Shown: piece after piece, positions 18,754 through 26,811 of the stretch
Layout: the number at the start of each line of letters is the position of its first letter
How positions within the stretch are numbered: the stretch's first letter is position 1
Assembly (NCBI GenBank): GCA_947623845.1
Contig: CANQHM010000002.1
Span: 1-52,893 of the forward strand
Source of the DNA: an uncultured Bacilli bacterium
GTDB lineage: Bacteria; Bacillota_I; Bacilli_A; RF39; UBA660
DNA length: 52,893 nucleotides
Direction: 5' to 3'
Made by a program: the position numbers and the translations under genes
Notes under the pieces: generated by a model
The model's input: only the letters and a program-made list of their open reading frames with translations
Told to the model about the DNA's origin: nothing
Databases searched by the model: none

Positions 18754-19794
18754 ATGAAATTAACGAAAGATAATCAAGATAAAGATAAAGCTTTAGAACA
18801 AGTTTTAGCTGATATTGAAAAACAATTTGGTAAAGGAGCAATAATGAAATTAGGTGCTGATGAACACTTAAATATTGAAGTAACTTCTAGTGGATCATTA
18901 GCCTTAGATATTGCTTTAGGAGTAGGAGGATACCCTAAAGGAAGAATAATTGAAATATATGGACCAGAGTCTTCTGGTAAAACAACTTTTGCTTTACAAG
19001 CTATTGCCGAAGTACAAAAAAATGGCGGAAGAGCAGCATTTATTGATGCAGAACATGCTTTGGATCCTGTATATGCCAAAAATTTAGGAGTTGATATTGG
19101 TGAACTTCTATTATCGCAACCAGATACAGGGGAACAAGCTTTAGAAATATGTGAAGCTTTGGTTAGAAGTGAAGCCGTAAACATTGTGGTAATCGATTCG
19201 GTTGCCGCTTTAGTACCCCAAGCGGAAATTGAAGGTGAAATGGGAGATTCGCATGTAGGGTTACAAGCAAGACTTATGAGTCAAGCATTAAGAAAGTTAT
19301 CTGGAACCATTAACAAAACTAAAACTACAGCAATATTTATTAACCAATTAAGAGAAAAAGTAGGAGTTATGTTTGGTAATCCCGAAACTACTCCCGGTGG
19401 TAGAGCCTTAAAATTCTATGCTTCTGTAAGACTAGATATTAGAAGAGCCGAAGCGATTAAAGTTGGCGATAAAATTATTGGTAATAAAACCAATATTAAA
19501 GTTGTAAAAAATAAAGTGGCTCCACCATTTAAAACAGCTAGTGTGGACATTATGTATGGAGAAGGTGTATCTCGTGAGGGCGAAATCGTGGATATCGCTA
19601 GTGAATTAGATATTATTGATAAAAGTGGAGCTTGGTATGCTTATAATGGGGAAAAGATTGGCCAAGGTAAAGAAAATGTCAAAGAATACTTAAAATCTAA
19701 TCCTGCTTTAGCAGATGAACTTGAAGCGCGCATTAGAGAACACTATGGTTTTAACAAACCAAATGATGAGGGAAAGAAAAAGGAAGAAAAATAA
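18754..19794 (+). CDS. recA: recombinase RecA
   Basis: 346 residues from the ATG at 18754. An in-frame TTG at 18748 is only two bases from GGAGG and is rejected. The core has [12 protein letters not shown], the Walker [26 protein letters not shown], the L2 loop region [21 protein letters not shown] and the C-terminal domain with a charged KKKEEK tail. It catalyses strand exchange and promotes LexA self-cleavage. Its own promoter and terminator make it monocistronic. Confidence 0.97.
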   Translation: MKLTKDNQDKDKALEQVLADIEKQFGKGAIMKLGADEHLNIEVTSSGSLALDIALGVGGYPKGRIIEIYGPESSGKTTFALQAIAEVQKNGGRAAFIDAEHALDPVYAKNLGVDIGELLLSQPDTGEQALEICEALVRSEAVNIVVIDSVAALVPQAEIEGEMGDSHVGLQARLMSQALRKLSGTINKTKTTAIFINQLREKVGVMFGNPETTPGGRALKFYASVRLDIRRAEAIKVGDKIIGNKTNIKVVKNKVAPPFKTASVDIMYGEGVSREGEIVDIASELDIIDKSGAWYAYNGEKIGQGKENVKEYLKSNPALADELEARIREHYGFNKPNDEGKKKEEK

Positions 19795-19808
19795 GATTTC
19801 TTCTTTTT
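19783..19808 (+). terminator. recA terminator
   Basis: GAAGAAA (19783-19789) and TTTCTTC (19797-19803), followed by TTTTT. The stem overlaps the recA stop. Confidence 0.7.
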
Positions 19809-19809
19809 C

Positions 19810-19838
19810 TTGATAAAATTAGGATTTCATTTTATAAT
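19810..19838 (+). promoter_or_regulatory. sigma-A promoter of rny
   Basis: TTGATA (19810-19815), 17 bases, TATAAT (19833-19838). A 66-base leader follows to the rny ATG. Confidence 0.75.
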
Positions 19839-19904
19839 AAAATTGTAGATATTTTAAAAGATTAATTGAAATTTCTATGAAAAATATATAGGAGGATAAG
19901 AATT

Positions 19905-21455
19905 ATGGGATCAATGAACCCAATTCTTACTTTAGTTATCGGCTTTTTTAGCGGTGCTTTAATAGTTTTTATTATCTTCTTAATAAAAAATAAAGCTACC
20001 ATGAAAAAAGCTAGTATGTTAATCGAAAATGCTCAAAAAGAAGCAGATAAGCATAAAAGAGATTCACTTTTAGAACTAAAAGAAGAATCATTTCGTTTAA
20101 AACAACAAGCTAATGAAGAAGTAAAAGAAAAGAAAAAAGAACTTAAAGAAACTGAAGATCGTTTACTTCAAAAAGAAAATAACCTTGATAAAAGAGAAGA
20201 AATGCTCCAAAAGAAAGATGCTTTATTAGATCAAAAAGATAACAATATATTAGCTAAACAAAAAGAGCTACAAGATAAAGAAAGTAAGATGAATGAGTTA
20301 CTTAAACAAGAAATGGAACAATTAGAAAATATTTCTAAATTTTCCAAAGAAAAAGCTCGAGAATTAATAATGAAACGAACTGAAGAAGAAATGAGCAAAG
20401 AACTTACTGAGTATATTAAAGAACAAGAAAGTAATGCAAAGTTAACGGCTCATGAAAAAGCTAAAAGTTTAATGGTTTCAGCAATGCAAAGATATGCTAA
20501 TGATGTTGCAAGTGAACAAACTGTTAGTACAATTAATTTACCTAGTGATGAAATGAAAGGACGTTTAATCGGACGTGAAGGAAGAAATATTAGAACCTTA
20601 GAAGCGGTAACGGGTGTGGATTTAATAATTGATGATACACCAGAAGCCATTGCGATATCTTCTTTCGATCCTTATCGTAGAGAAGTTGCTAAGGTAACAA
20701 TTGAAACTTTAATTAAAGATGGACGAATTCATCCCGGACGGATTGAAGAAGTTTATGACAAAGTTTCTAAAGATATGCAAACTAAGATTACAGAATTAGG
20801 TAATGAAACATTATTTGAACTAGGTATTGATAAGATGGAACCAGAATTAGTTACTTTAGTTGGTAAATTACATTTTAGAACTAGTTATGGTCAAAATGCC
20901 TTACAACATTCTAAAGAAGTTGGGCATTTATGTGGTCTTCTAGCCGCTGAACTTGGCGAGAATGAAACTTTAGCTAAACGGGCTGGTTTATTACATGATA
21001 TTGGGAAAGCTATTGATAATGAAGTTGAAGGTTCTCACGTTGAAATAGGAGAAGATATTGCCAAGAAATATCATGAAGATGAAGTGGTAATTAATGCTAT
21101 TGCTTCTCACCATGGTGATACGGAAGCTAATAGTGTTATCGCTGTCTTAGTGCAAATTGCTGATACTTTATCAGCAGCAAGACCTGGTGCTAGAAATGAT
21201 TCACTAGAAAACTATGTTAAGCGTCTTGAACAATTAGAAGAAATTGCCTCTTCCTTTGAAGGTGTTGATAAGTCTTATGCTATGCAAGCTGGTCGAGAAA
21301 TTAGAGTTATTGTTAAACCCGATGAAGTTGATGATTTAACTAGTTATAAAATTGCTCGCGAAATTAAAGAACGTATCGAAGGCGAAATGCAATATCCTGG
21401 TACTATCAAGATAACCGTCGTTAGAGAAACACGAGCTCAAGAAGAAGCAAGATAA
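19905..21455 (+). CDS. rny: ribonuclease Y
   Basis: 516 residues with the full RNase Y layout: one N-terminal membrane helix (residues 6-26), a long charged coiled coil (about 35-190), a KH domain with GRLIGREGRNIRTLEAVTG, and an HD domain with LLHDIGKA and SHHGD. It is the membrane-bound endonuclease that starts mRNA decay in Firmicutes. The ribosome site is AGGAGGA. Single gene with its own promoter and terminator. Confidence 0.96.
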   Translation: MGSMNPILTLVIGFFSGALIVFIIFLIKNKATMKKASMLIENAQKEADKHKRDSLLELKEESFRLKQQANEEVKEKKKELKETEDRLLQKENNLDKREEMLQKKDALLDQKDNNILAKQKELQDKESKMNELLKQEMEQLENISKFSKEKARELIMKRTEEEMSKELTEYIKEQESNAKLTAHEKAKSLMVSAMQRYANDVASEQTVSTINLPSDEMKGRLIGREGRNIRTLEAVTGVDLIIDDTPEAIAISSFDPYRREVAKVTIETLIKDGRIHPGRIEEVYDKVSKDMQTKITELGNETLFELGIDKMEPELVTLVGKLHFRTSYGQNALQHSKEVGHLCGLLAAELGENETLAKRAGLLHDIGKAIDNEVEGSHVEIGEDIAKKYHEDEVVINAIASHHGDTEANSVIAVLVQIADTLSAARPGARNDSLENYVKRLEQLEEIASSFEGVDKSYAMQAGREIRVIVKPDEVDDLTSYKIAREIKERIEGEMQYPGTIKITVVRETRAQEEAR

Positions 21456-21480
21456 AGCAACAAAAAATTGTTGCTTTTTT
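21454..21480 (+). terminator. rny terminator
   Basis: AAAGCAACAA (21454-21463) pairs with TTGTTGCTTT (21468-21477), followed by T run. Confidence 0.85.
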
Positions 21481-21497
21481 AAAAAAGGAGGAATAAG

Positions 21498-23681
21498 ATG
21501 ATTGCGGAAGTATTAATTGAATATAATTCTAAAAGTATTGATAAGACATTTTCATATCTTATTCCTTCTTCTTTAGAAAAAGAAATAAAAAAAGGTATGA
21601 AAGTAAAAGTGCCTTTTGGAAAAAAGTTAGTTAACGGTTTTGTAACTGATATTCGTTCGAAGAAAAAAGAAGAACCCTATGAACTAAAAGAAGTTCATAG
21701 CATTGTGGATAAGTTCTTAGTTTTAAACGATGAATTACTAGCTTTAGGAAAATATTTAAGTGAAACAACCCTATGTTCTAAAATATGGGCTTACCAAACA
21801 ATGTTACCAAGTAATTTAAAAGTTAAAAATAAAAAATTTAATTTAGAAAAATATGATACTTATATAACTTTGAATAAAGGTAAAGATGAAGTATTAGAAT
21901 ATATTAATCAAAATAAAAGAAGAAAAAGTCAAATAGAAATATTAAATCTATTACTTAGTAAAGATAAAGTTTTAAAAAATACCGTAAATAAAACGGTAAA
22001 AAATTTAATTGACGAAGGTTTAGTAAAAGAACTAAAAGAAGTTAAATATCGTCTTAATTATACGGGAGAGATTCATGAACATTATAAGTTAACTAGTTAT
22101 CAAGAACAAGCTTATAAAGAGATAAAGAAAAACTTTAATACTTCTAATACAGTTCTTTTACATGGGGTGACAGGATCTGGAAAAACCGAAATTTATATGA
22201 CTTTAATGGAAGATGCCATTAAACAAAATAAAACGGCTTTACTTTTAGTACCGGAAATTACCTTAACTACCCAAATCGTAAAAAGATTTTACCAAGTATT
22301 TGGTAATGACGTCGCTATATTCCATAGTTCTTTATCAATGGGGGAGAAGCAAGATGAATATAAAAGAATTTTAAATGGTGAAGTTAAAATTGTTATTGGA
22401 ACAAGAAGTGCTATTTTTACCCCTTTACAAAATTTAGGAATTATTATTATTGATGAAGAACACTCTGATAATTTTAAACAAGATACGACCCCAAGATATC
22501 ATGCCTTAGATATGGCGAAGTTTAGAGCGCAATATAATAACTGCCCAGTTCTTTTAGGAAGTGCAACCCCATCTTTAGAAACCATGGCTCGCGCAAAAAA
22601 GGGTGTATATAAATTAGTAACTTTAGATAAGCGGGTAGGAAGTGCTAATCTTCCGTTAGTAACTTTAGTTGATATGCGCGAAGAAATGCGTAAACGTTCT
22701 CCATATATTAGTACGAGATTAAAAGATGAAATAATAAAACGCGTATTTCGTAAAGAACAAGTAATTTTACTCCTTAATCGTCGGGGGTTTTCCACTATTG
22801 TCAATTGTCAAAATTGCGGTTATACTTATAAGTGTCCAAACTGTGACATTTCCTTAACTTATCATAAAACAACTAATAATTTACGTTGTCATTATTGTGG
22901 TTATACAGTATTAAAAAGTGATGTATGTCCCTCTTGTAATGAAAAATCTTTGAATTTCTTAGGATTAGGAACTGAAAAACTAGAAACAGAACTCAAGAAT
23001 ATGTTCCCAGAAGCAAGAATTATTAGAATGGATACGGATACCACTTCTTTAAAAGGTAGCCACGAAAAAATAATTAATGCTTTCCGAAACGGCGAATACG
23101 ATATTTTATTAGGGACCCAAATGATTAGTAAAGGCTTAGATTTTCCAAAAGTTACCTTGGTCGGTGTAATTAATGCTGATACGACTTTAAATGTTCCTGA
23201 TTTTCGAAGTAGTGAAAGAACATTCTCCTTACTTACGCAAGTAGCAGGGCGTTCTGGAAGAAGTGAAATACCAGGAGAAGTTATAATTCAAACCTATAAT
23301 CCCGATAACTACACGTTAGAGTGTGTAAGAAAGCAAGATTATGAAAAATTTTATAATTATGAAATGCAAATAAGAAAAAAACTTTCTTACCCACCGTATT
23401 ATTATTTAGTAGGTATTAAAATAATTAGTAGTGATTACGATGCCGCAAGTAAGGAAGCTTTAAAAGTAAAAAATTACTTAAGTAAAAATTTAGATCCTAA
23501 AACGATTATTTTAGGACCAACAACAGCATCGATGTTTAAATTTAATAATATGTATCGTTTTCAAATTATTTTAAAATATAAATATGATGATAAGTTAGAT
23601 GATACTTTAAGAGATATAGATAAAATGTATGTTAATAAGAAAGTTTATTTAGAAATAGATAAATCACCATTACAAATTTAG
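21498..23681 (+). CDS. priA: primosomal replication restart helicase PriA
   Basis: 727 residues. The N-terminal 3'-DNA binding domain is followed by a helicase core with HGVTGSGKTE (Walker A), DEEHSDNFK (DEEH box) and GSATPSLE. The eight-Cys zinc region follows (CQNCGYTYKCPNC, then CHYCGYTVLKSDVCPSCN). Later motifs GTQMISKGLDF and QVAGRSGR are intact. PriA reloads the replisome at stalled forks and works with DnaB/DnaD/DnaI, two of which are encoded at 46.4-48.6 kb. AGGAGGA ribosome site; fmt follows after 14 bases. Confidence 0.96.
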   Translation: MIAEVLIEYNSKSIDKTFSYLIPSSLEKEIKKGMKVKVPFGKKLVNGFVTDIRSKKKEEPYELKEVHSIVDKFLVLNDELLALGKYLSETTLCSKIWAYQTMLPSNLKVKNKKFNLEKYDTYITLNKGKDEVLEYINQNKRRKSQIEILNLLLSKDKVLKNTVNKTVKNLIDEGLVKELKEVKYRLNYTGEIHEHYKLTSYQEQAYKEIKKNFNTSNTVLLHGVTGSGKTEIYMTLMEDAIKQNKTALLLVPEITLTTQIVKRFYQVFGNDVAIFHSSLSMGEKQDEYKRILNGEVKIVIGTRSAIFTPLQNLGIIIIDEEHSDNFKQDTTPRYHALDMAKFRAQYNNCPVLLGSATPSLETMARAKKGVYKLVTLDKRVGSANLPLVTLVDMREEMRKRSPYISTRLKDEIIKRVFRKEQVILLLNRRGFSTIVNCQNCGYTYKCPNCDISLTYHKTTNNLRCHYCGYTVLKSDVCPSCNEKSLNFLGLGTEKLETELKNMFPEARIIRMDTDTTSLKGSHEKIINAFRNGEYDILLGTQMISKGLDFPKVTLVGVINADTTLNVPDFRSSERTFSLLTQVAGRSGRSEIPGEVIIQTYNPDNYTLECVRKQDYEKFYNYEMQIRKKLSYPPYYYLVGIKIISSDYDAASKEALKVKNYLSKNLDPKTIILGPTTASMFKFNNMYRFQIILKYKYDDKLDDTLRDIDKMYVNKKVYLEIDKSPLQI

Positions 23682-23695
23682 AAAGGAAGGAAATT

Positions 23696-24622
23696 ATGAA
23701 AATAGTATTTATGGGTACACCAGATTTTGCTGTCCCAGTTTTAGAAAGTTTAATTAAAAATTATGAGGTTTCTTTAGTAGTAACCCAACCCGATAAAGAA
23801 GTAGGAAGAAAAAGAATCTTAACTCCTAGTCCTATAAAAGAAGTAGCTTTAAAAAATAATATTGCAGTTTTCCAACCCCGAAAAATTAGGGAAGATTATG
23901 AAGAAATTATAAAATTAAAACCAGATTTAATTATAACTTGTGCTTATGGCCAAATTATTCCTAAAGCTATTTTAGATGCTCCCAAACTAGGGTGTATCAA
24001 TGTTCATGCTTCTTTACTTCCCCGTCTTAGAGGAGGGGCTCCTTTACAACATGCGATTATCGATGGAGAAAAGGTAAGTGGCGTAACTATTATGTATATG
24101 GATGAGCATATGGATACTGGCGATATCATCAGTACTGTAGAGTATAAAATAAAAGATGATGATACATATAAAAGTATTCACGATACTTTAAGCCCTTTAG
24201 GAGCAGAACTTTTAATGGAAACTTTACCAAGTATTATTGATGGAACAAATGAAAGAATTAAACAAGAAGATAATAAAGCAACTTATGCTTATACCATAAA
24301 AAGAGAAGAAGAACGAATAGATTTTACTAAAACGGGATTAGAAATAGATCGTTTAGTAAGAGGATTATATGATGTCCCTTATGCTAATTTTACTTTTAAT
24401 GGAGAAGAACATAAAATTATTAAAGGACATTTTGAAAAGAAAGATGGAACAACGCCTAATAAGATTTATATTCCTAATAAAAAAAGTATGGGTATAGAAT
24501 GTTTTGATGGCATATATTTTATTGATATGATAAAACCTTTTGGAAAAAAAGAAATGGATATCACGTCTTATCTAAATGGTTTGAATATTTCAAAGATTAA
24601 TGGTAAAATAGTAAATCAGTAA
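23696..24622 (+). CDS. fmt: methionyl-tRNA formyltransferase
   Basis: 308 residues. The N-terminal formyltransferase domain has FMGTPDFAVPVLE, VTQPDKEVGRKR and the catalytic block NVHASLLPRLRGGAPLQHAI, with the Asn-His-Ser catalytic set and the SLLP folate loop. The C-terminal OB-like domain continues to the end. It formylates Met-tRNAi. The priA-fmt arrangement is common in Firmicutes, though def, often next to it, is at 44.2 kb here. Confidence 0.96.
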   Translation: MKIVFMGTPDFAVPVLESLIKNYEVSLVVTQPDKEVGRKRILTPSPIKEVALKNNIAVFQPRKIREDYEEIIKLKPDLIITCAYGQIIPKAILDAPKLGCINVHASLLPRLRGGAPLQHAIIDGEKVSGVTIMYMDEHMDTGDIISTVEYKIKDDDTYKSIHDTLSPLGAELLMETLPSIIDGTNERIKQEDNKATYAYTIKREEERIDFTKTGLEIDRLVRGLYDVPYANFTFNGEEHKIIKGHFEKKDGTTPNKIYIPNKKSMGIECFDGIYFIDMIKPFGKKEMDITSYLNGLNISKINGKIVNQ

Positions 24623-24641
24623 GTGCAAAAAGGTGATTATT

Positions 24642-25424
24642 ATGGCAGAAAAACCTAAAAAAATAAAAAATTTAAAATTAAAAATTGTTCTTAATACTAT
24701 TACGGCTTTAAGAGGATTAGGAGCATTATTTCTTGTGCCTATATATCTTACTTATGGTGCTGTAGTGACATCTCTTACCATGGCTGGCTTAGCCTTAACC
24801 GATTTTATTGATGGCAAGATGGCGAGAGGATTACATATTGAAACAATGTTAGGATCTTTCTTAGATGTTATGGCTGATAAAGTATTGGGAATTATTTGTT
24901 TAGGTATCTTAGCTTTTGCCAGTCCTATATTTGCAATTCCTTTAGTTTGTGAAACAACCATTGGCTTAATTAATATTTTACATTATAAATATAATAGTAT
25001 TTTAAAATCGCGTCTTACTGGGCGAATTAAAATGTGGCCTTTAGGTATTGGAGTTTCTTTAGGTATGTTATCTTTAGATATACCTGGTCTTAAAGATATG
25101 ATTCATCTTTTAGGAGTTAATATTCCTAGTATTAGTTTTATAACGGATTTTATTAACAATAGTTTACTTGCTAGTTTAGTAAATATTCCCGTAAGTACGA
25201 TTGCTAATGTTTTAGCAACGCCAATTATTATATGTGAATTAATTGTTATTGCTGATTATGGTCATCGTTTAATTAAAGTTAAAAAAGAAAATATTGTTAT
25301 TGATGAAGAGAAATATGATAAAAAACCATTTAAAGAAGTTCTTTATGATGCTTTAGATACAGATTATTATTTTGCTAATAAAGATAAACCATTAAAACTT
25401 ATTTTGAAGAAAGAAAAGCATTAA
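24642..25424 (+). CDS. CDP-alcohol phosphatidyltransferase family protein
   Basis: 260 residues from the ATG at 24642; a GTG at 24633 is part of the AAAGGTGAT ribosome site. The family motif D-x2-D-G-x2-A-R-x8-G-x3-D-x3-D is complete (DFIDGKMARGLHIETMLGSF, then LDVMADK), with several membrane helices around it. Such enzymes transfer a phosphatidyl group from CDP-diacylglycerol to an alcohol such as glycerol-3-phosphate (PgsA) or phosphatidylglycerol. It is longer than typical PgsA (about 190 residues), with an extra hydrophilic C-terminal tail, so the substrate is not certain. Confidence 0.85.
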   Translation: MAEKPKKIKNLKLKIVLNTITALRGLGALFLVPIYLTYGAVVTSLTMAGLALTDFIDGKMARGLHIETMLGSFLDVMADKVLGIICLGILAFASPIFAIPLVCETTIGLINILHYKYNSILKSRLTGRIKMWPLGIGVSLGMLSLDIPGLKDMIHLLGVNIPSISFITDFINNSLLASLVNIPVSTIANVLATPIIICELIVIADYGHRLIKVKKENIVIDEEKYDKKPFKEVLYDALDTDYYFANKDKPLKLILKKEKH

Positions 25425-25440
25425 GTTGCTTTTTATTTTT
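25414..25440 (+). terminator. terminator of the priA-fmt operon
   Basis: AAAAGCA (25414-25420) pairs with TGCTTTT (25427-25433), with the gene's stop codon in the loop, followed by TATTTTT. Confidence 0.75.
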
Positions 25441-25444
25441 CTAT

Positions 25445-25469
25445 TTGAGGTCGCAAATTGCGACCTCAA
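25445..25469. repeat. ORF6N-associated palindrome 1
   Basis: Core GGTCGCAAATTGCGACC at 25449-25465, with the symmetric flank TTGA/TCAA. Read in the frame AGG TCG CAA it gives L-R-S-Q-I-A-T-S. Confidence 0.9.
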
Positions 25470-25527
25470 GTTGAATACTTATTCAATGATAACTTGTTGT
25501 TTTGTAAATAATTTAAATTTTTTTGGT

Positions 25528-25556
25528 TTCTAAGGTCGAAAATTTCGACCTTAGAA
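25528..25556. repeat. ORF6N-associated palindrome 2
   Basis: Core GGTCGAAAATTTCGACC at 25534-25550, 29 bases of symmetry. Its outer flank (CTAAGG/CCTTAGAA) is the same as that of the palindrome inside the ORF6N gene. In the same frame it reads L-R-S-K-I-S-T-L. Confidence 0.9.
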
Positions 25557-25602
25557 TTTTCTCATTTCTAATTATAAATCCTTTTTAACTTGTTGACATT
25601 AT

Positions 25603-25633
25603 ATCTTGAGGTCACAATTTGTGACCTCAAGAT
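25603..25633. repeat. ORF6N-associated palindrome 3
   Basis: Core GGTCACAATTTGTGACC at 25610-25626, 31 bases of symmetry, the longest of the set. The core equals the coding-strand core within the ORF6N gene. It reads L-R-S-Q-F-V-T-S. Confidence 0.9.
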
Positions 25634-25666
25634 TAAGTATTTTTTGATTAATTAATTTTGAATTCA

Positions 25667-25695
25667 TTTTTTGGTCGCAATTTGCGACCAAAAAA
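25667..25695. repeat. ORF6N-associated palindrome 4
   Basis: Core GGTCGCAATTTGCGACC at 25673-25689, flanked by T6 and A6. It reads F-W-S-Q-F-A-T-K. Confidence 0.9.
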
Positions 25696-25721
25696 ATCTT
25701 CATAAAACATTTTATTTGAAG

Positions 25722-25734
25722 TTCCAAATTGGAA
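25722..25734. repeat. ORF6N-associated palindrome 5 (degenerate)
   Basis: TTCCAAATTGGAA, 13 bases; the outer GGTC/GACC positions have drifted. On the minus strand the matching frame reads R-F-Q-F-G-T-S. Confidence 0.7.
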
Positions 25735-25776
25735 TCTAAAGATATAATGTGTTTTGCTTAGTTAATTTTATTTAAG

Positions 25777-25803
25777 TTTTTGGTCACAAATTGTGACCAA
25801 AAA
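25777..25803. repeat. ORF6N-associated palindrome 6
   Basis: Core GGTCACAAATTGTGACC at 25782-25798, flanked by T5/A5, three bases from the ORF6N stop. The 17-base core is identical to the one in the gene. It reads F-W-S-Q-I-V-T-K. Confidence 0.9.
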
Positions 25804-25805
25804 TT

Positions 25806-26693
25806 TTAAATTATACTGCTTATCTTATTTAATAGAGCATTACATATATCTTTGTCATTTATTAAATTAATCGAAAATGTTTTATAACCTATACGATTAA
25901 TACTTGCTCCACAATGATAAATTATATTGTTATCAAGAATAAAGTATCTATCGTGAAAAGTATTATCATAATATACATCTAAGTTATGATATTGTTTGTT
26001 GTATTTTTCAATATCTTGTTTAGTTAATAAATTATTAGGTTTGGTAATTAATAATACTTTAATATTTAATCTTTTAATAATGTCTAATAAAGTATTATCA
26101 GCATAAGCATCAATAATAATTAAAGAAGATTTAGCACTTTTAAAGATATCTAAAATTTTAGAATAAGCATCAAATATTTGACCATTAAAATAAATTTCAT
26201 TAACTTTTTGTTTTTCATTTAATTTAGAAAATGATTCTTGTAATAATTTTATGTCTTCGGTATTTTTAAGTACTTGATTATTGATATATTTTTGTTCAAT
26301 TAAATTATTAGAGATGTATTTACGCATTTTAACAAAAGCATCCATAATTGCAATACTTGTTTGAACAGCAATAGGGGATTTTAATATTGTCGATAACATT
26401 GCAACACCTTGTTCGGTAAAGACTCGAGGTATGTATTTTCTATATTTTCCTTTACCTGTCTTTTCTTCTTTTAAGGTCACAAATTGTGACCTTAGAACTT
26501 TCCATTCTTCATCAGTCAATTTAAAACTAAATCTTTCAGGAAACTTTTGAGGATTTCTAGTTACCGCTTGATTAATTTGTTTAGTTTCAACATTATACAA
26601 AGAAGCTAAATCCGAATCCAACATCACTTGTTTACCACGAACTTCATAAATTAAATTTTCAATTTTAATATTAGTTTTTACTAATTCATTCAT
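25806..26693 (-). CDS. ORF6N-domain DNA-binding protein with C-terminal HDR/PLD-like domain
   Basis: 295 residues from the ATG at 26693 (GGAGG 10 bases upstream); a TTG at 26699 is too close. Residues 8-125 are an ORF6N domain (phage KilA-N/Rha-like): IYEVRGKQVMLDSDLASLYNV, RNPQKFPERFSFKLTDEEW, RSQFVT (68-73), RVFTEQGVAMLS. Residues 130-165 look like a coiled linker. Residues 166-295 hold IYFNGQIFDAYSKI, LIIIDAYADN, FHDRYFILDN (246-255) and IYHCGASINR, a pattern like phospholipase D-type nuclease domains with one H-x-R/K-like half-site. The RSQFVT codons lie in a 23-base palindrome shared with the downstream array. Likely a phage-derived regulator or defence protein; function not established. 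Confidence 0.85.
   Translation of the reverse strand: MNELVKTNIKIENLIYEVRGKQVMLDSDLASLYNVETKQINQAVTRNPQKFPERFSFKLTDEEWKVLRSQFVTLKEEKTGKGKYRKYIPRVFTEQGVAMLSTILKSPIAVQTSIAIMDAFVKMRKYISNNLIEQKYINNQVLKNTEDIKLLQESFSKLNEKQKVNEIYFNGQIFDAYSKILDIFKSAKSSLIIIDAYADNTLLDIIKRLNIKVLLITKPNNLLTKQDIEKYNKQYHNLDVYYDNTFHDRYFILDNNIIYHCGASINRIGYKTFSINLINDKDICNALLNKISSII
26472..26494. repeat. array palindrome embedded in the ORF6N coding sequence
   Basis: Core GGTCACAAATTGTGACC (26475-26491) with flank TAA/TTA gives 23 bases of perfect symmetry. On the coding strand it encodes L-R-S-Q-F-V-T-L, residues 67-74. Its core equals palindromes 3 and 6, and its outer flank equals palindrome 2. Confidence 0.92.
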
Positions 26694-26728
26694 AATCAAA
26701 ACCCTCCATATTTTCTACTAGTAAAATA

Positions 26729-26757
26729 ATTATATATTACAAATATACGTTCGTCAA
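26729..26757 (-). promoter_or_regulatory. sigma-A promoter of the ORF6N gene
   Basis: On the minus strand, TTGACG (complement of 26752-26757), 17 bases, TATAAT (complement of 26729-26734), 36 bases before the start codon. Strong for an accessory gene. Confidence 0.8.
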
Positions 26758-26811
26758 TAAAAAACTTTCCTTTTTAAGAAATTTAATTTATAATTAGAGT
26801 AGGTGTTAAGT

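Larger units (their letters stand above)
25445..25803. repeat. array of six dyad-symmetric repeats next to the ORF6N gene
   Basis: The 380-base gap between two convergent genes is filled by six palindromes of 13-31 bases, centred at 25457, 25542, 25618, 25681, 25728 and 25790. Five fit GGTC-RM-AAWTT-KY-GACC and one is degenerate. Substitutions occur in matched pairs in both arms, including the outer flanks (TTGA/TCAA, CTAA/TTAG, TTTT/AAAA), so symmetry is under selection. Spacers are AT-rich and mostly unlike one another, but AACTTGTTG recurs after palindromes 1 and 2. This is not a CRISPR: spacing is irregular and no leader or cas gene is seen. Confidence 0.9.

Noticed and set aside
25445..25803. 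The repeat region as a CRISPR array
   Set aside because: Spacing is irregular (centres 47-85 bases apart), repeats vary and are full palindromes, and there are no cas genes or leader.
25445..25803. The palindromes as plain transcription terminators of the convergent genes
   Set aside because: Six would be redundant, U tracts do not follow the stems, a proper terminator already exists at 25414-25440, and one copy is inside a coding sequence.
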